From positions 186,001 to 250,000 of the forward strand of contig JAVSML010021681.1 of the NCBI GenBank assembly GCA_038503035.1: a stretch of DNA of 64,000 nucleotides, written 5' to 3'. The translations under genes were made by a program, and so were the position numbers. The notes beneath the pieces were generated by a model. That model saw only the letters and a list, made by a program, of their open reading frames with translations. It made no database searches and was not told the DNA's origin. Each line of letters begins with the position of its first letter. Position 1 is the stretch's first letter. This document shows positions 38,601 to 50,850 of this stretch, in pieces. Source of the stretch: Crocodylus rhombifer. Its lineage: Eukaryota; Chordata; Crocodylia; Crocodylidae.

Positions 38601-39715
38601 GCTCTAATCCTGTGAAGTCTTACTTAATTCAGTGCAGGTGAAAGGTTCTGCCCAGAACCTCTGCATGGCCATATTTTACACATTTCTACACCTAACCCAC
38701 TGCAGCAAATTCAGCACAAAGTTCACTTTAGCATTCAAAATCTCCACCATGCAACAAGTATGGACCTTTAGGGCATTTTTACATGTGGGGGGAAGGAGGC
38801 GGCACTTTACATTACAGTGACTCAGAGTGGCTAGTTCAATGAGCTGTAGTTCAATCACCCCTGCTACCATTTTGAAGCGTGGGGACGCTGATATACGAGA
38901 CATGGGGGTGCTGCTGGAGCGCGGTAGTTCCATGCTCCAGCAGGCTCAATTAAATTGAGTCTGCTTTGATGAGCTACAATTACAGAGCATCAGAGTAGCT
39001 TCCGCACTCGTGTACTTTTAAACTAGTTCTACTGCTGCTTGAGGGTGTAAGCTTATATGCTTTAGTTATACATTCACTTAAGAAAATCTATGGCCTTAAC
39101 AAGCATTTTGCCCCAAGTGCAGTAGCACAAAAACTTAACAGAAGTGGGAATAACAACAAAGATTTCAGAAGCAGCTGAGTATGAAGTGACATATCTCCCC
39201 CATATATAATAATTATGGTACCTAGAGCTCTTCTGTTATGTTAGCAGGGAGCTTTTTAAAACATACCATTCATAAAAGCTAAGATTCAATGGGTTGTTTA
39301 CAATGTTGTTTTTATACATAATATAAATTATATGCAGACACATGCACATGCACACTATAATGCATGATGTCTCTTATCATTTCTGCCCCTAGGAGGACTG
39401 AAATAAGCAGAAATGTTATCAGGTGAACTGGGGAAAACTAATTCAATTAGGAAGTGAAAGATGTTACAATGTATATGATGTACATATGACTGTATACCAG
39501 TTAATTTAATATTATACCAATCACATTCATATTTCAAATATGTAAATACAGATAACTGAAAAAAATAAACTGTTACTGGGCACCATTTTGGCTGACACAA
39601 AACATCTGAGGAAACCAAAGCTTTCATGAATTAATTCTTACCACTACTTCTAAAAAAAGGCAAACTGAAGTGACTTTAGTGCCTAATGTTAAAAAATGAT
39701 GCAGAAGTATCTTAC
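35695..39715 (-). other. UBE3C intron of 4.0 kb
   Basis: It is mostly AT-rich spacer. A repeat related to one at 4.5 kb lies at about 36530-36660 in the opposite orientation. A plus-strand open segment at 36695-36955 has higher GC than its surroundings but matches no family I recognise. A CpG-containing patch at about 38770-39020 may be an old DNA transposon; its ends are not clear. Confidence 0.8.
36530..36660 (-). repeat. Repeat related to 4.5 kb copy, inverted
   Basis: The minus strand reads ccaactattttagttggttt, then aattaaagatactggattta, then cccaaagaaacttgtctgac, parallel to the plus-strand sequence at 4507-4565. It is an interspersed repeat of undetermined class. Confidence 0.5.
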
Positions 39716-39803
39716 CATCTAAAGTAGACTGCAGGGGTCCTATTCTTCCCATTCTTCTGACTCGCCATACATGTCTGGCAGATGGCACATACAGCTGAGT
39801 AAC
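39716..39803 (-). CDS. UBE3C: UBE3C exon, about human residues 639-668
   Basis: This 88-bp exon has 29 codons plus the first base of a valine codon. It encodes VTQLYVPSARHVWRVRRMGR, then IGPLQSTLD. The acceptor is gatag and the donor GATG|gtaagata. The basic RHVWRVRRMGR segment is conserved with human apart from small swaps (SA for AS, V for F). It lies shortly before the HECT domain. Confidence 0.96.
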
Positions 39804-40181
39804 CTATCAAGTTAATAAACTTTATGCGTAAACATTTCAAGAGCTCGTAAGCCCTAACTCTGCCTTCTTCACGGCTACGCCTTTAAATATGATTGTAAAT
39901 AATTACTGAAATAATACAAAGTGTAATTCACATTCTGTTCCTTCAATACTCTTAAATTTAAGGAAAATTACTCAATTTAAGGAAAAAATGAAGCAGGAAA
40001 TAAAGATCCTTTTACAAAAACACACCCCAATGGTGAATAAAAGAAATTTCTTTTTACTTAATTTTTTTTTTTTTTTTACTTAAATTTAAGATGAAGGCTA
40101 TTTTTGGAAGAAATAATACTTTGTTTTAAAAAGTGTCTTTTATACTCAAATGAACTGGCATTATACTATATTATATACCAG

Positions 40182-40735
40182 TGATGCTCAACCTATTCAT
40201 CCAGCAGGCCAGATGTACAGTGCCTGGCCATACAGAGAGGGGCAGGTGGCAGCCTCACCCTGATCCAGCTGTGCAGAGGGAAGGGGACTTAGCCCAGCCC
40301 AAACCGAACCCTGTGATGGAGGAAGTGGGGGAAAGGGACAGGAGTGGCAGGAGATGGGGGAATGGCCTGGTCCCAACCTGGCCAGGTGGGAGAAAGGGGA
40401 CGTGGGTTAGACCAACAGAGGGGAGAAAGTGGGGTTCAAAGATGGCATGGCCTGGGCCCGAATATGCTGTGCAGGAGAAGGCGGCATGGCCTTGCCCCAA
40501 GCTAGCCACACAAAGGGAAGGGACCCTGGCTCTAATCTGCTCTGGCCATGTAGGGGGAAGGTCACGCAGAGCTTGGGATTTTGGCAGTAGGGGAGGGGTG
40601 GCAGTATTAATTGTCATTGCTCACCCACCACTTAAATTTTCCGACCCTTGGAGAGCCCTGCAGGCTGGATTCCAAGACTTCGTGGGCTGCATTTGGCCCA
40701 TGAGCCAAACTTTCCAGCTGTTAGGAACCATATCT
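40182..40735. repeat. GC-rich probable hAT-like element
   Basis: The left part (cagtgatgctcaacctattc) and right part (gcccatgagccaaactttcc) resemble MITE ends, and the interior is GC-rich with repeated tggcctgggccc/tggccttgcccc phrases. No target duplication was found, so the ends are provisional. The 209-codon ORF over it is compositional. Confidence 0.4.
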
Positions 40736-41149
40736 TTGAGACGACTAGACCAGTTTACTTCAGACTTGGCTTGCTGCTTAGATCCTAGCTTTTATCTGTT
40801 GAAGTTATGATTCTGTATATTTTCTGATAGGCATATATTGGCATTCTCCAACACGCATGAATCCACACCCACTTTTCAAAAGCAACTGATGCAGTTTTGG
40901 CTTTAACTTCATTAAAGTCACCCAAGCAAATTTTTATTTCAGAAGGAAAGTTTGACAGACTCCACTATATTTCAGAGAAATCCTCCTCCAATGAAGTAAA
41001 TCTTCTCCTATAAAGATAGGTCTTCTAGTGAGCCTCAGCCCCTAGAACAAATATTTGCTGCCTACTGAAATGCATCAAAACCCTGTGGGACTTTACTTAT
41101 TGTTCACTGTAGCTGCCTGCAGACATTAAAAAAACACCCCAAAAACACC

Positions 41150-41275
41150 ATGCTTAACCGGACGAGGCTCTGCAGCATCTATAATTTGGGCGCTTCAGCA
41201 GGACTCTTTGGCTCTTTTAGCTAAAGCTGATTCAATCAGCTATTAGATCAAAATGCCAAAAAGCCCCACTAAAGC
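41150..41275. repeat. Short repeat shared with 61650-61750
   Basis: Both loci contain cagcatct, then gcttcagcag, then a T-rich stretch and agctgattcaatcag. The core ctgattcaatcag is an imperfect palindrome. The family was not identified. Confidence 0.4.
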
Positions 41276-41804
41276 TCCCGATCTTTACAGACATCAGGTG
41301 AGCCGGGTAATGTAACACACCGTCTCTTCTGGGCATGCCCAGGGCTCAGTGCAGGAATGCACTGAGTTTAAAATAAAGGGCCTTTTTTGTTTGTTTGTTT
41401 TTGGTCTGCAAGCTTGTATCAAGTTTTCTTACATCCAAAGTTCTGGTAAATGGGTTCCACTCTCCAAAAGGGTAACATAACTAGAGGTAAAGGTATCTCA
41501 TTAGGTGAAAGACCTTTCTGTGTTTCACAGAACTGCAACATCATTTCAGATTTTAAACTAGTTTAACTAATCTGTACAACATACTGACATAGTCTACAAA
41601 AGTAATTCCTGTATCTCATAACTAATACCCGACTACATATTCATGCATCTTATAATTTAAACTCTTACATTAGATGTCACCTACCTGCATCCTTCCAGTC
41701 ATTTCTTTCATACATAAAATCCAATTCCTCCCATTAAGAAGCTTAAACAAACTAGAAAGAGTCACTTAAAAGATTAAGTTAGATGTAAGAAACATTATTA
41801 TTAC

Positions 41805-41909
41805 CTTATCTGCTTTAATGTTTTCTTGTTCTGATAACCAGTGGTTGGGTGGACAGAAATTTCTCCTTGTGTCTCTAGATTTCAACATTTTTACTAAGTT
41901 AGTGATGAC
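41805..41909 (-). CDS. UBE3C: UBE3C exon, about human residues 604-638
   Basis: This is a 105-bp phase-0 exon of 35 codons, from VITNLVKMLKSRDTRRNF to LSEQENIKADK. The acceptor is catgtag and the donor AAG|gtaataat. It is almost identical to human, with the conserved CPPNHWLSEQE motif intact. No catalytic function is assigned. It sits between a 4.8-kb intron carrying CR1 remnants and a 2.0-kb intron. Confidence 0.96.
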
Positions 41910-42189
41910 CTACATGGTAGAAACAGATCTATAAGTTAGCACCTTAAACTGTATGAAGTAAAGGTGATTCTACTATGCAAAAAAATCTAAAGTAATCCTG
42001 CAGTGATTAGTTAGTTTAAAGTTATTTCTTTATTTGTATTACAAACAACAGTATTCTCCTTTGTAAATACTTGATCACATTTTGTCTTAAGTAACTGAGA
42101 ATGGGACAAAAATCATCAAAATAATTAGTTTGCTAAAGACCGCTTCCTGCAGATCATAGGAATCTTTCTCACACATAAAGGCACTGTAT

Positions 42190-43187
42190 TGAGATGGCCT
42201 GGAGGGCCATCTCCAGTGGTGTCCACCATGGATCAGTGCTTGGACCAGTGCTATTCAGTATATGCATTAACAACTTGGATGAGGGGGTGGAAAGTTCAGT
42301 GATTAAGTTCATGGACAATACCAAACTGTGGGGAAACACGGGGACACCAGAGGATAGGGCAAAGATTCAAGATGACCGTGACAAACTGGATTTATGGGTG
42401 GAATGAGATCGGATGAGTTTTAATAGGGAGAAGTGCAAAGTCGTTCACCTGAGTAGGAAGAACCCTCACCACAACTATATGGCAGTGGTCCACTGGCTGG
42501 CACAACATCTGAACAAGACCTGAGAGTCACGATCAACTGGAAGATGAATATGAAACAACAGTGCGAGCCAATATGAGCCAACAGGGCAAATAAAACTCTA
42601 GTGTGTATCAGCCGATGCGTGGCCAATAGATTCAGGGAGGTGCTCCTTTTTCTCTATTCAGCATTGATGAGGCCTCAGCTGTGTTCAGTTTTGGGCAGCG
42701 CACTTCAAGAAGGATGTGGATAAGCTCAAGAGGGTACAAAGAAGGGCCACCCATATGGTTAAGGGTCTGGAGGGTAGGCCCTATGAGGAGAGACTCTGAG
42801 AACTGGGGCTGTTCAGTCTGAGTAAGAGAAGGCTGAAAGGGGACTTGATAGCCACCTACAAATATGCTGGGCAGGAGCATCAGGAACTAGGAGAGCAACT
42901 CTTCAGGATGGCACCTCAAGGGAAGATGAGCACCAATGGGCATAAACTAACAGAGGGTAAATTCAGGCTGGACATAAGGAAACCCTTTTTCTCTGTAACG
43001 GTTACCAGAATCTGGAACACACTCCCAGCAGACGTGGTACAGTCACCCTCCTTGGAGGTGTTAAAGGTGAGGCTGGACAGGCACTTTGTCTAGCTCGTCT
43101 GAGCCCAATAACTTCCCACCCATGGCAAGGGACTGGACTTGATGATCTTACAGGTCCCTTCCAGTTCTATGGTTCTATGATTGTACG
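42190..43187 (+). mobile_element. CR1 LINE remnant, RT motif to 3' tail
   Basis: The 5' part encodes the end of the reverse transcriptase domain (VHHGSVLGPVLFSICINNLD). The catalytic FADD box reads FMDN, and stops follow, so it is dead. The 3' part encodes the CR1 C-terminus (FSVTVTRIWNTLPADVVQSP) and ends with aggtcccttccagttctatg and a short tail repeat. Older than the copy at 33 kb. Confidence 0.9.
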
Positions 43188-46170
43188 GTAGCTCATGAAA
43201 ACCAGAAGTAACTATACTAGTAATAACTAATTATTAGGATGATTTAGAGACAAAAAAAGCATATTCTACCAACATACCAATATTGCAATTATTACAGTAC
43301 ATGAACACCCAAACTTGTCAGATATAAACAAGTAAACATAATCCTACATATATTTAATATAAAAGTTTTTAAAATATCATACTGATACTACAGCATAGTC
43401 AGTAAACTTATATGCCTCTCTGAATTTTGTTTTCACTTTTAAGTTTGACAAGTTTTAACACTTCTCTTGTATATTACTTGTATTATACTTGTATATTATT
43501 GAATCCAGACATATCTGGCAAAACTTAAGCCAGTTCAAATAAAAGATGCAGGGCCATTTCAATATCAGGCAGGGGATATGAGGATGGGTGAACACAAAGC
43601 TATTTATGTAACAAAACTAGGAGGCTGGGGAAAGCATTTATCCTGCTCAGCTGGTTGACAATTAAAAGACTACAACAACAGCTTCACTAAAACTAGGAAT
43701 AGCCAGAAAATATCAAACCAAAAAATAACCTACTACCTACAGGACGATCACCCTATCCCATTCTTTCATCCCCAAAATGGGGGTAAAAACACCAGTAAGA
43801 AAGAAGCAACATTGTAGCCCCACCTAAATATTATAATGGAAGTAATCGGAAGCCTTATAGTTGTACGGAAGTAAACAAAACAGTTTCTTCTGCTACCAAA
43901 ACTAGGGATCTACTTTGCCACTTAAAACTCTGGCATTTTCAAAAATGAGCTGAAGACACACAAGCACACATGAGTGCTCACACATGAATGCTAACAAGAC
44001 AGGTGTTATGAGCAATAAACTTAATGAACCTTCTATAGGTCTTTGTGTCTACATACTAAACAAATGATCTTTTAAGATGCAGCATGTTACAAGGTCTTCC
44101 ACCCTGGAAGAAGAGTGACAGAAAATGCTGTTTAGAACTATCTGATTGAACCGGAATTGTTATCATTTTTCCCTTAAAAAAAATCCAAAGGAGGTTTGGG
44201 GAGACATTGAAGTTACATGGTCCCATTAGCACCCGGCTTCCAAAATCCAGAAAGAACTATCCCACACAAAGTAAAAAACTGTGCCAATAAAATAGCACAA
44301 AAACAGTTAAAGAACCTTTAAAAAAAGTTGCGATAAATTTGGTGGGACTGGAGTTTCCTGCAGAAAATTCTGCATTCTTTGGAGAAAAGAACCCTCAGTA
44401 AACAAAAGGTTCCTTTTTCATATTTTCAAAAAAGCCACATAACTGAGATTTCCAACTAATAATACAAAGCAAGTATTCAGAAACCTCAGAAAATATGTTG
44501 TTGATCTACTGCTTTAGCAGGATCAACTCAAGGTTTAGAAAAATCTGTCATTATCTGACAAAATGTGATTTCCTACATCACACTTTATTGGGTTACTAGT
44601 AACTTCACAAAGTCCCTTGGAAAGATTCGATACTATGCACTGAAATTTTCTTGCCAAAACAAGGTGTCCTTCAGCTTTGACAACTGAATTTTACCACTAG
44701 TTAATTATATATCTATAAAAGTAAAGTAGTACTGCTTTATAATTAAACAAATATCTGGTAAAAAAGAGCCTTAAACATATCTTCTAGATTTATTATTCTG
44801 ATAATGGAATACAAACCCATCTTTTGAGAATGGCACACTGAAAAAAGTAAGTACATTCAAATGATTTTTCTAGAGTATGAGAATGACTGCCTATTATTTG
44901 CATACCATTCATCTAATTGTCTTGTGTGAAATTTGACAGTAAAAAAACCTGACATTTGAGATGCTAGAAGGAAAACAAAATGTTACAACAATTTTCATCA
45001 CAACTACTAGAAGTTAGTGAAAAGAGAATGATTACATATGATCAACTAAAGGGCACAAATAGAAGATGACATGGCATAAACCACACACGTAAAAGTGTCC
45101 CTAACATGCTGTCATGCTAGAAAAATAGACATACCAGGGTCTCAATTTGTGACCTTTAAATTGAAAGTTTATTTGGTAATTTAAAGACAAGTAATTAAAT
45201 TAAATTGTGCAAACATATATTAGATCAATCTGCACAAATTTCAAATTCAGTGATGCATTAGGACTGTATTCAATGCAATCAAAACATTATCAGTTACTCT
45301 CACTGCTACTAATGCTCATAATGCTCATGCTCATAAGTGAAATGTGTTGTAAAATCAGGCAGAATGGGTTGGATAGAGGCTATGGAAGACTTGTAGAATG
45401 AATAAGCATTCCTTAATTAGCCCATCAGGTTAAGTGCAAGCGTTAATGGGCCTTTCCTAAAGTCTAGCATGACATCTTTCTCCAAACATGGCCAAGAAGA
45501 AAGTTCCATTAGCAATATTAATACAAGCTTAGTTGATCATTTTCATTCAATTAACTTCTTTCAATTAAATAGATAGCTTGACAAAAGCAGTGATAAAAGA
45601 CCTGAAGGGACAGCTGATGACTCGAACCGAACATTAGTGTGCGAGAGGTCGCCAGTATTAAACGGACTGTAAATCTAGCATTCAATTTGGAAAATGCATT
45701 TCTTCTGCTCCCACTCCTTTAATGAGCAATTTTAGCTGACTAGATGTGTTTGCTGCAGAAATTTCATGGCAAGTCAAGCACTCTTTTTTTTTTTTTTTTC
45801 TTTTTTACGCAACAGTTATATTCTTAGGTCTTTTCCTGCCAGCATTCTCAGCTTCCCTTACTTAACTCAAACCTTAGGCTGGGAAAACTGGTTAGAAGTA
45901 CATTACTAGTTATCAAGGAACAACCTGAATGAATTTTACGTTCACTAAACCATATTCACCCCTTTTTCCCACCAATGTAGTGTCAACAAGACTCAGTGGA
46001 GCTGACTGACATGAAACTGGAGTGACAGCACCGAATTAAGCCAACTAAGGCCCCGATTCAGCAAGGTACCTAAGTGTTAATATTAAGTTCATAAGTCATT
46101 CCCCAATGTTACCAGAACTGCTCATATTAAGAGAAACAAGAAGTTTTTAGTCATATCTTTTACTGGACCT

Positions 46171-46242
46171 GTTTTGAGCAGGGGGTTGGACTAGATGACC
46201 TTTTGAGGTCCCTTCCAACCCTAACTTTCTATGATTCTATGA
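46171..46242 (+). mobile_element. CR1 3' tail, strongly truncated
   Basis: About 70 bp: gagcagggggttggactaga, gaggtcccttccaaccctaa and the terminal repeat tctatgattctatga. A severely 5'-truncated CR1 insertion. Confidence 0.85.
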
Positions 46243-46694
46243 ACCGTATAATTAGGAGAGATGTTAGACAAACGTTTGGGCAGAAAGTGCCTTTCCACAT
46301 GTCTGGACAATTCATGTAGTCAGTTGCATGATTAGCTACTTCACTAAATTGCAGGCTAAACGTTCATATATATTTTCCATACCAACTCCTACATAAATCA
46401 ATTAAATGTAAAACAACCAACCAAAGCAAACCAAAAACATACTTGTCAAACCAAAATTACTTTTAAATTACAGTTACCAAAAATATGACTATTTTGCTAA
46501 GCAACAATATATTTTGCTAAAACCCAGAATTCTTTTTAAAGTCAAGGTTATTTCCAAACACCATGTTTCCTAAATGATCATATCTGCAACAAAAGCACGT
46601 GCATGAAATTAATTGCAGCCAAATACTCTGATGTTACCAGTAAAACATGTTTGAACATGCTGTTTAATTCATGTGAAAAATTGACATCTAATAC

Positions 46695-46927
46695 CTTAAA
46701 GAGCTGAATCCATCGTTTTTGTTCCGTTTGTATACACTGCTGCATTTCTGTGTTTGTTGTGACTCCTACACTTCGAAATGCTGCAATATATTCCTCACGC
46801 ACTTCTGGTTTTGTTTCTGGGTAAGCCAATTTGATGATTCCCAAACAGGCATCTCGAAGGCAGCGTGATAATATTACCAGTTCTTCTAATGTAAAAGGCA
46901 TCATTGATGATTGTCTTTGACCTACAG
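46695..46927 (-). CDS. UBE3C: UBE3C exon, about human residues 526-603
   Basis: This 233-bp exon encodes 77 full codons, from VGQRQSSMMPFTLEELV to QKRWIQLFK, after completing a split codon. The preferred acceptor is tttag before CTGTAGGTC, which gives alanine-valine before GQRQ; human, as I recall it, has valine-valine there. A second AG six bases further in (ctgtag before GTCAAAG) is also in frame and would remove those two residues. The donor is AAG|gtattaga. The segment contains the conserved ETKPEVREEYIAAF stretch and belongs to the helical region upstream of HECT. Confidence 0.95.
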
Positions 46928-47312
46928 CTAAATAAAGGTTAAATACTTTCAAAACAACATTTCTAATATTTGTCTTATTTTCATAGCACAAATGTTGTTT
47001 TTTTAATTCGTTTTAAGAAAACAAATATTGATATTTACACACACAAAGTAAAAAAGTGACAGAAAGAAAACAAAACACAAACCAAAAGGAACTGACATTA
47101 ATGCGAACTGCATCCATTACTGTCTAAACTACAGTAAAATAATGGACGCTAATATATTATCTCATTTTTGTAACATACTTAATGTTCAATTAACATCCCT
47201 TGGCTGATTTTACAAACCTTCTTTCTGCAGAACTCTTTTTGAGATCAAAATAAATTTTGAGAGAGTGAGGCTTGCCAAATCAGATCCTATGCAGCAAGCT
47301 TTATGCTCTTAC
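46928..47312 (-). other. UBE3C intron of 385 bp
   Basis: This short AT-rich intron lies between the exon ending DPIE and the exon starting (A)VGQRQSS. No repeat is recognised. Confidence 0.9.
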
Positions 47313-47470
47313 CTTCTATGGGATCACCAAAGAATTCATTATCATGAATAGAAATAAGTGAATGACTAAACAAAGAACTAAAAAGGTAGAAGAGAGGGAT
47401 GATCCGACTGGAGTCTTCTAAAGACATTGGAGACCCTCTTGATATCACTTGAAGTAATGGCACCATAGAC
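47313..47470 (-). CDS. UBE3C: UBE3C exon, about human residues 473-526
   Basis: This 158-bp exon starts after a ttaag acceptor with a G that completes a glycine codon. It encodes SMVPLLQVISRGSPM, then a hydrophobic stretch IIPLFYLFSSLFSHSLISI, ending HDNEFFGDPIE. The donor GAAG|gtaagagc leaves one base (G) in phase 1. The hydrophobic run is best read as buried helices of the scaffold and not as a membrane span, since the family is soluble. The downstream intron is only 385 bp, the shortest in the window. Confidence 0.96.
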
Positions 47471-49829
47471 CTTAAGATAAAAAAACAAAATAGAAAATAG
47501 TTAATTGATCTTCTAGTTTTTAAGGAAGATTTAAAACTTCAGGATTTTAGTCAAAATACTACAGATTAGTGCTCCATTAAATAGCATAAAGAGTATTCTA
47601 ATTTTAACGAATGATAGGATCTCTGTGGGAGAACAATACCCTGCTTTTGTTAAATGGGATTATTATTTATAAACTCTTATCAACATTGTACAGAAGTAAG
47701 CACCTTATAATCCACTTGCATTATTAGCATTCTTGTTTACAACTGGAGAACTGAAGCAAAGATGCTACCATAACAAGACTAGGTCAGAACTGGGAACAGA
47801 GCTCAGGTCTCTTAAGTATCAGTCTAGTGAAGGGGTTAATCTACATCCCACTGGCTAGATCCAGCCCATGGAGCTGGGAGGGCTTCAGCAGAAGTCCAGC
47901 AGAGAGAGACTTTGCCCGAGCCATGACTGTTCAGCAGCAGCTTCATCCATGTTGTTGGCTGGGAGAAGTGGCAACGTCCTAGTGCCAACCTTGGACAAAA
48001 ACTAGGTCATTCTGACCCACCACAAGAAGTGTTGCTGATCATTGGATTTAGCCATAAGATCATCGTTCAGATCTAAAAATCACCTCAAGGAGTAAAGAGT
48101 ACATCACTACCATCTCTACCACATTCCCAAACAAGATGCTAAGACAGAAGTCCTACTGGTACTCTGCACATATGATATGCTATGTGATCACCAGAACAGT
48201 GCTGGACACGGGGTTCTCAGGAGTGTTTGAAACTGAGACTGTGAGCACCCTGAAAAGCAAACAGACAACATTTCTAAACAGCAGCAGCAAATAGGTCTGG
48301 CTTATTTCTTGATGGTGGTTTTGGGAGTGCTGCAGAGATGGTATACACATACCTAAAAGATCTTTTCTACCTCTAATGTGACCATAATGACAGATTACTT
48401 TAAATTGTATATGAATAATATAAAACATCACAAGGATAAATGATACAATATTTAGATTCTTAAGTACCAAAACTGCATTGGAAACAGACATGCTAAATTC
48501 AAACAATTCAATTTTTAGCAGAGTGATTTTATTTCATTTTTAAGCGATGATTAAAAACAAAATGTAACTCCAACAATTCTGTACCAATAAATATACATTT
48601 ATATCTAGGAGAAAGTGCAAGTTGGCACACACACATATCATTGAAGTAACTTAAGGTATGCTTTGTATTTACAAAGCAAAGCAATCGCTACATCTCAGGC
48701 TGAATAAACTCAAAGTTGGAAGACAAAGATGTTTTTAGCAAATAAACTCTGAGGTCAAAGGCCAAAGCCTATTAACCCAGAACATGAATACCCTTTTTCA
48801 CCCCCACGCAAAGATAAACAGGAAGCAACTTCAATTTCTCACGCTGACTTGTACCAATTTATTGAAAATTTAAACAAAAAGATACAGCCAAAAAGATAAA
48901 ACCAAACTGCTGAAAGGTAAACCATTTCAAACAGTTACAACTCTTTGGAACCATTCCTTTCACTCTTTTCATCTCCTCTCATTTTCCTTTTTCCTGCGTT
49001 ACTATTATTCTCCCACCTATCACTGTAAAACATTTGATTTGCGTGATTTACATGATTTTACCACCTTGTATCTTAGGAGGGAGGTAATGGTGATTTTACA
49101 ATTCTGACACAAATATACATAATTTATTCTGGGAAGTTAGGCCATCTGCTCCTTAAATGAAGTAATTGGGGAGGGGAGACATAAAAATAAGAACAGGACA
49201 CTGAGAAGAAGGGAAAAGGGCTTATTTTTTTGCCACAGTTGCAAGCTTTATGCTCTCTGCTTTCAGGTATAAATTTTTCTTTTCATGCAAAATTAGCTAC
49301 GATAAAGGTTAGGGTGTTGATCTAGGAGCATGCTGTTTGTTTCAATGACCCGTGCTCTGCATTCCTGATCTCTGGTCTAATCTGATGTCCCTCACATCAG
49401 GAAGAACCAACGTAGATGAGAGTGCTTTTCTTAAATTCCTGCTTCAAATTTTTAGATAGTACTGTCAGTGCTTGTTCAACAGAATCAACATAATCTTCAG
49501 AAAATGTAAATATCATTATCATGTTCAACATAAAGACATGTGAACTGTTATTTTAAAGGAAGTTTGTGATACTTCACTTAGCACATACCTCTAATTAAAC
49601 ACCAGCCCTATTCCCAAGGCCCTTTAATGTTTTTACTACATCAAAGCCTCAATTAACGTTAATGGAAATTTTGCTGGCGTATAAATAAGAATCAACCATA
49701 GAAATTTTTTCTTTAAACTCTTTTTTTTCAACCTACTGCATTTTTTCAAGTGTATCACAAGGTCTTATTTTCTTTCTCATTAGGTATGCCCTATTGTAAT
49801 TTAAGCTCAATGAATGATATAACACGTAC
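47471..49829 (-). other. UBE3C intron of 2.4 kb
   Basis: It contains one GC-richer patch at about 47826-48055 that begins like other DNA-transposon fragments in the window (the phrase ctagatccagcccatgg). The rest is AT-rich with no coding signal. Confidence 0.8.
47826..48055. repeat. GC-richer transposon-like patch
   Basis: The start (ggggttaatctacatcccac, ctagatccagcccatgg) resembles other hAT-like interiors in the window. The ends are not defined and no ORF is present. Confidence 0.3.
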
Positions 49830-49916
49830 CCTGTAATCATTCGTGTAGTCATTGAAGAGATTAGATACCAAAGATGCCTTAGGAACCTGGCATTAAAGGC
49901 TAAGCTGTAAAGAAGC
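49830..49916 (-). CDS. UBE3C: UBE3C exon, about human residues 444-473
   Basis: This 87-bp exon follows a ctctcag acceptor and is preceded by a 9.8-kb intron. One base completes the split Arg codon, 28 full codons follow (LLYSLAFNARFLRHLWYLI then SSMTTRMIT), and two bases (GG) begin a glycine codon finished by the next exon. The donor is GG|gtacgtg. The sequence is nearly identical to human, differing at a few conservative positions. It lies in the helical scaffold N-terminal to the HECT domain; no catalytic role can be assigned from sequence. Confidence 0.96.
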
Positions 49917-50279
49917 CTGAGAGAGAAAGGAAACAGGTTATTGCAGAAATCAAGTTTGCCCACAAAATACAATATTTTAGCTTCCCTTTTCTGTCAAACC
50001 TTTCCCTATATGATATACATACAAATTAAAGGTACTTTTAGTTACTTCTTTACTGTATACTTACATTAAACAATTCAAACTCTTTTTACACAAGGGAATA
50101 AGAGTGCCCCATGAAAAAAAAAAACACGATATGTTAAAGACCTCCATTCTGCAAGGACACAGATAAATCCCTGCACCTAAACTATATTAAACTCTGTATC
50201 AAACCGCTGGATGGGACCCAAGCTTGTGCTCTATCACAGAACCGAGCCCCATATTAAACAAGCACAGCACACCTTAAAC

Positions 50280-50850
50280 CAGAGGTTTGCAACTGGAGCA
50301 TCTCAGAGTGCTGCTGTAGGCTGAAACTGCGCCATGCATCTTGGTTTTCAGTAGGTATGTTGGAGCTGAACTCACAAGTGGCTGCAGCAGAAAGGCACTC
50401 CTGCCAGGCTAGCATTACGTTATGCAGGCACGCATGCCACTTCTACTGCAGCTCTTCTAAGCCGACATGACTCGTGAAAACAAAGGCATATGGGCAGTGG
50501 CGTCTATCGTCAGGCTGTGCTGCCACTGCAGGGCAAAATTGTGCTGCGTGACTCAGTTTTCAGGAGGTTTGTTGGAACTGCTGCAACACCCTGTTGGTCT
50601 GCTCCCACTCACCTTTCGGGCCTCATGTGTCCTTTTACACACTCCGTGCACACATTTTTCGTACCCCCTTGGCCTGATTATACACCCTCAGTGCTTCCCA
50701 TGCGCTGCCCAGCACCTTGTCTGCCAGTTGGGCATCCTGGGATTCTGTCCATTAGGGCACCAGGAATGGAGTTGAGAGGGGAAAACCCTGGGTTAACTAG
50801 GGAAAGACCTTGGCCCAGGGGTTTCCAGGTCTCAAATGGGAAACAACTCT
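50280..50850. repeat. GC-rich repeat with diverged internal duplication
   Basis: It begins agaggtttgcaactggagca, like a hAT terminus. Two related segments about 200 bp apart (ggttttcagtaggtatgttggag near 50343 and gttttcaggaggtttgttggaac near 50555) indicate an old internal duplication. The right boundary is not defined. Confidence 0.35.

Larger units (their letters stand above)
39804..41804 (-). other. UBE3C intron of 2.0 kb
   Basis: It holds a 16-base T run (40062-40077), a GC-rich probable DNA-transposon segment (about 40182-40735) and a short repeat shared with 61.65 kb (about 41150-41270). No coding signal was seen. Confidence 0.8.
41910..46694 (-). other. UBE3C intron of 4.8 kb
   Basis: It contains a roughly 1-kb sense-orientation (plus-strand) CR1 copy and a short CR1 3' tail at 46171-46242. 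Most of the rest is AT-rich spacer. A CpG-containing segment at about 45590-45780 stands out and may be conserved non-coding DNA. A T-rich tract lies at 45784-45806. Confidence 0.8.

Noticed and set aside
40181..40810. 209-codon plus-strand ORF
   Set aside because: It sits over a GC-rich transposon-like block with repeated phrases; no recognised domain.
42194..43093. Two ORFs as a functional reverse transcriptase
   Set aside because: The catalytic FADD box reads FMDN and the frame is broken; it is a dead CR1 copy.
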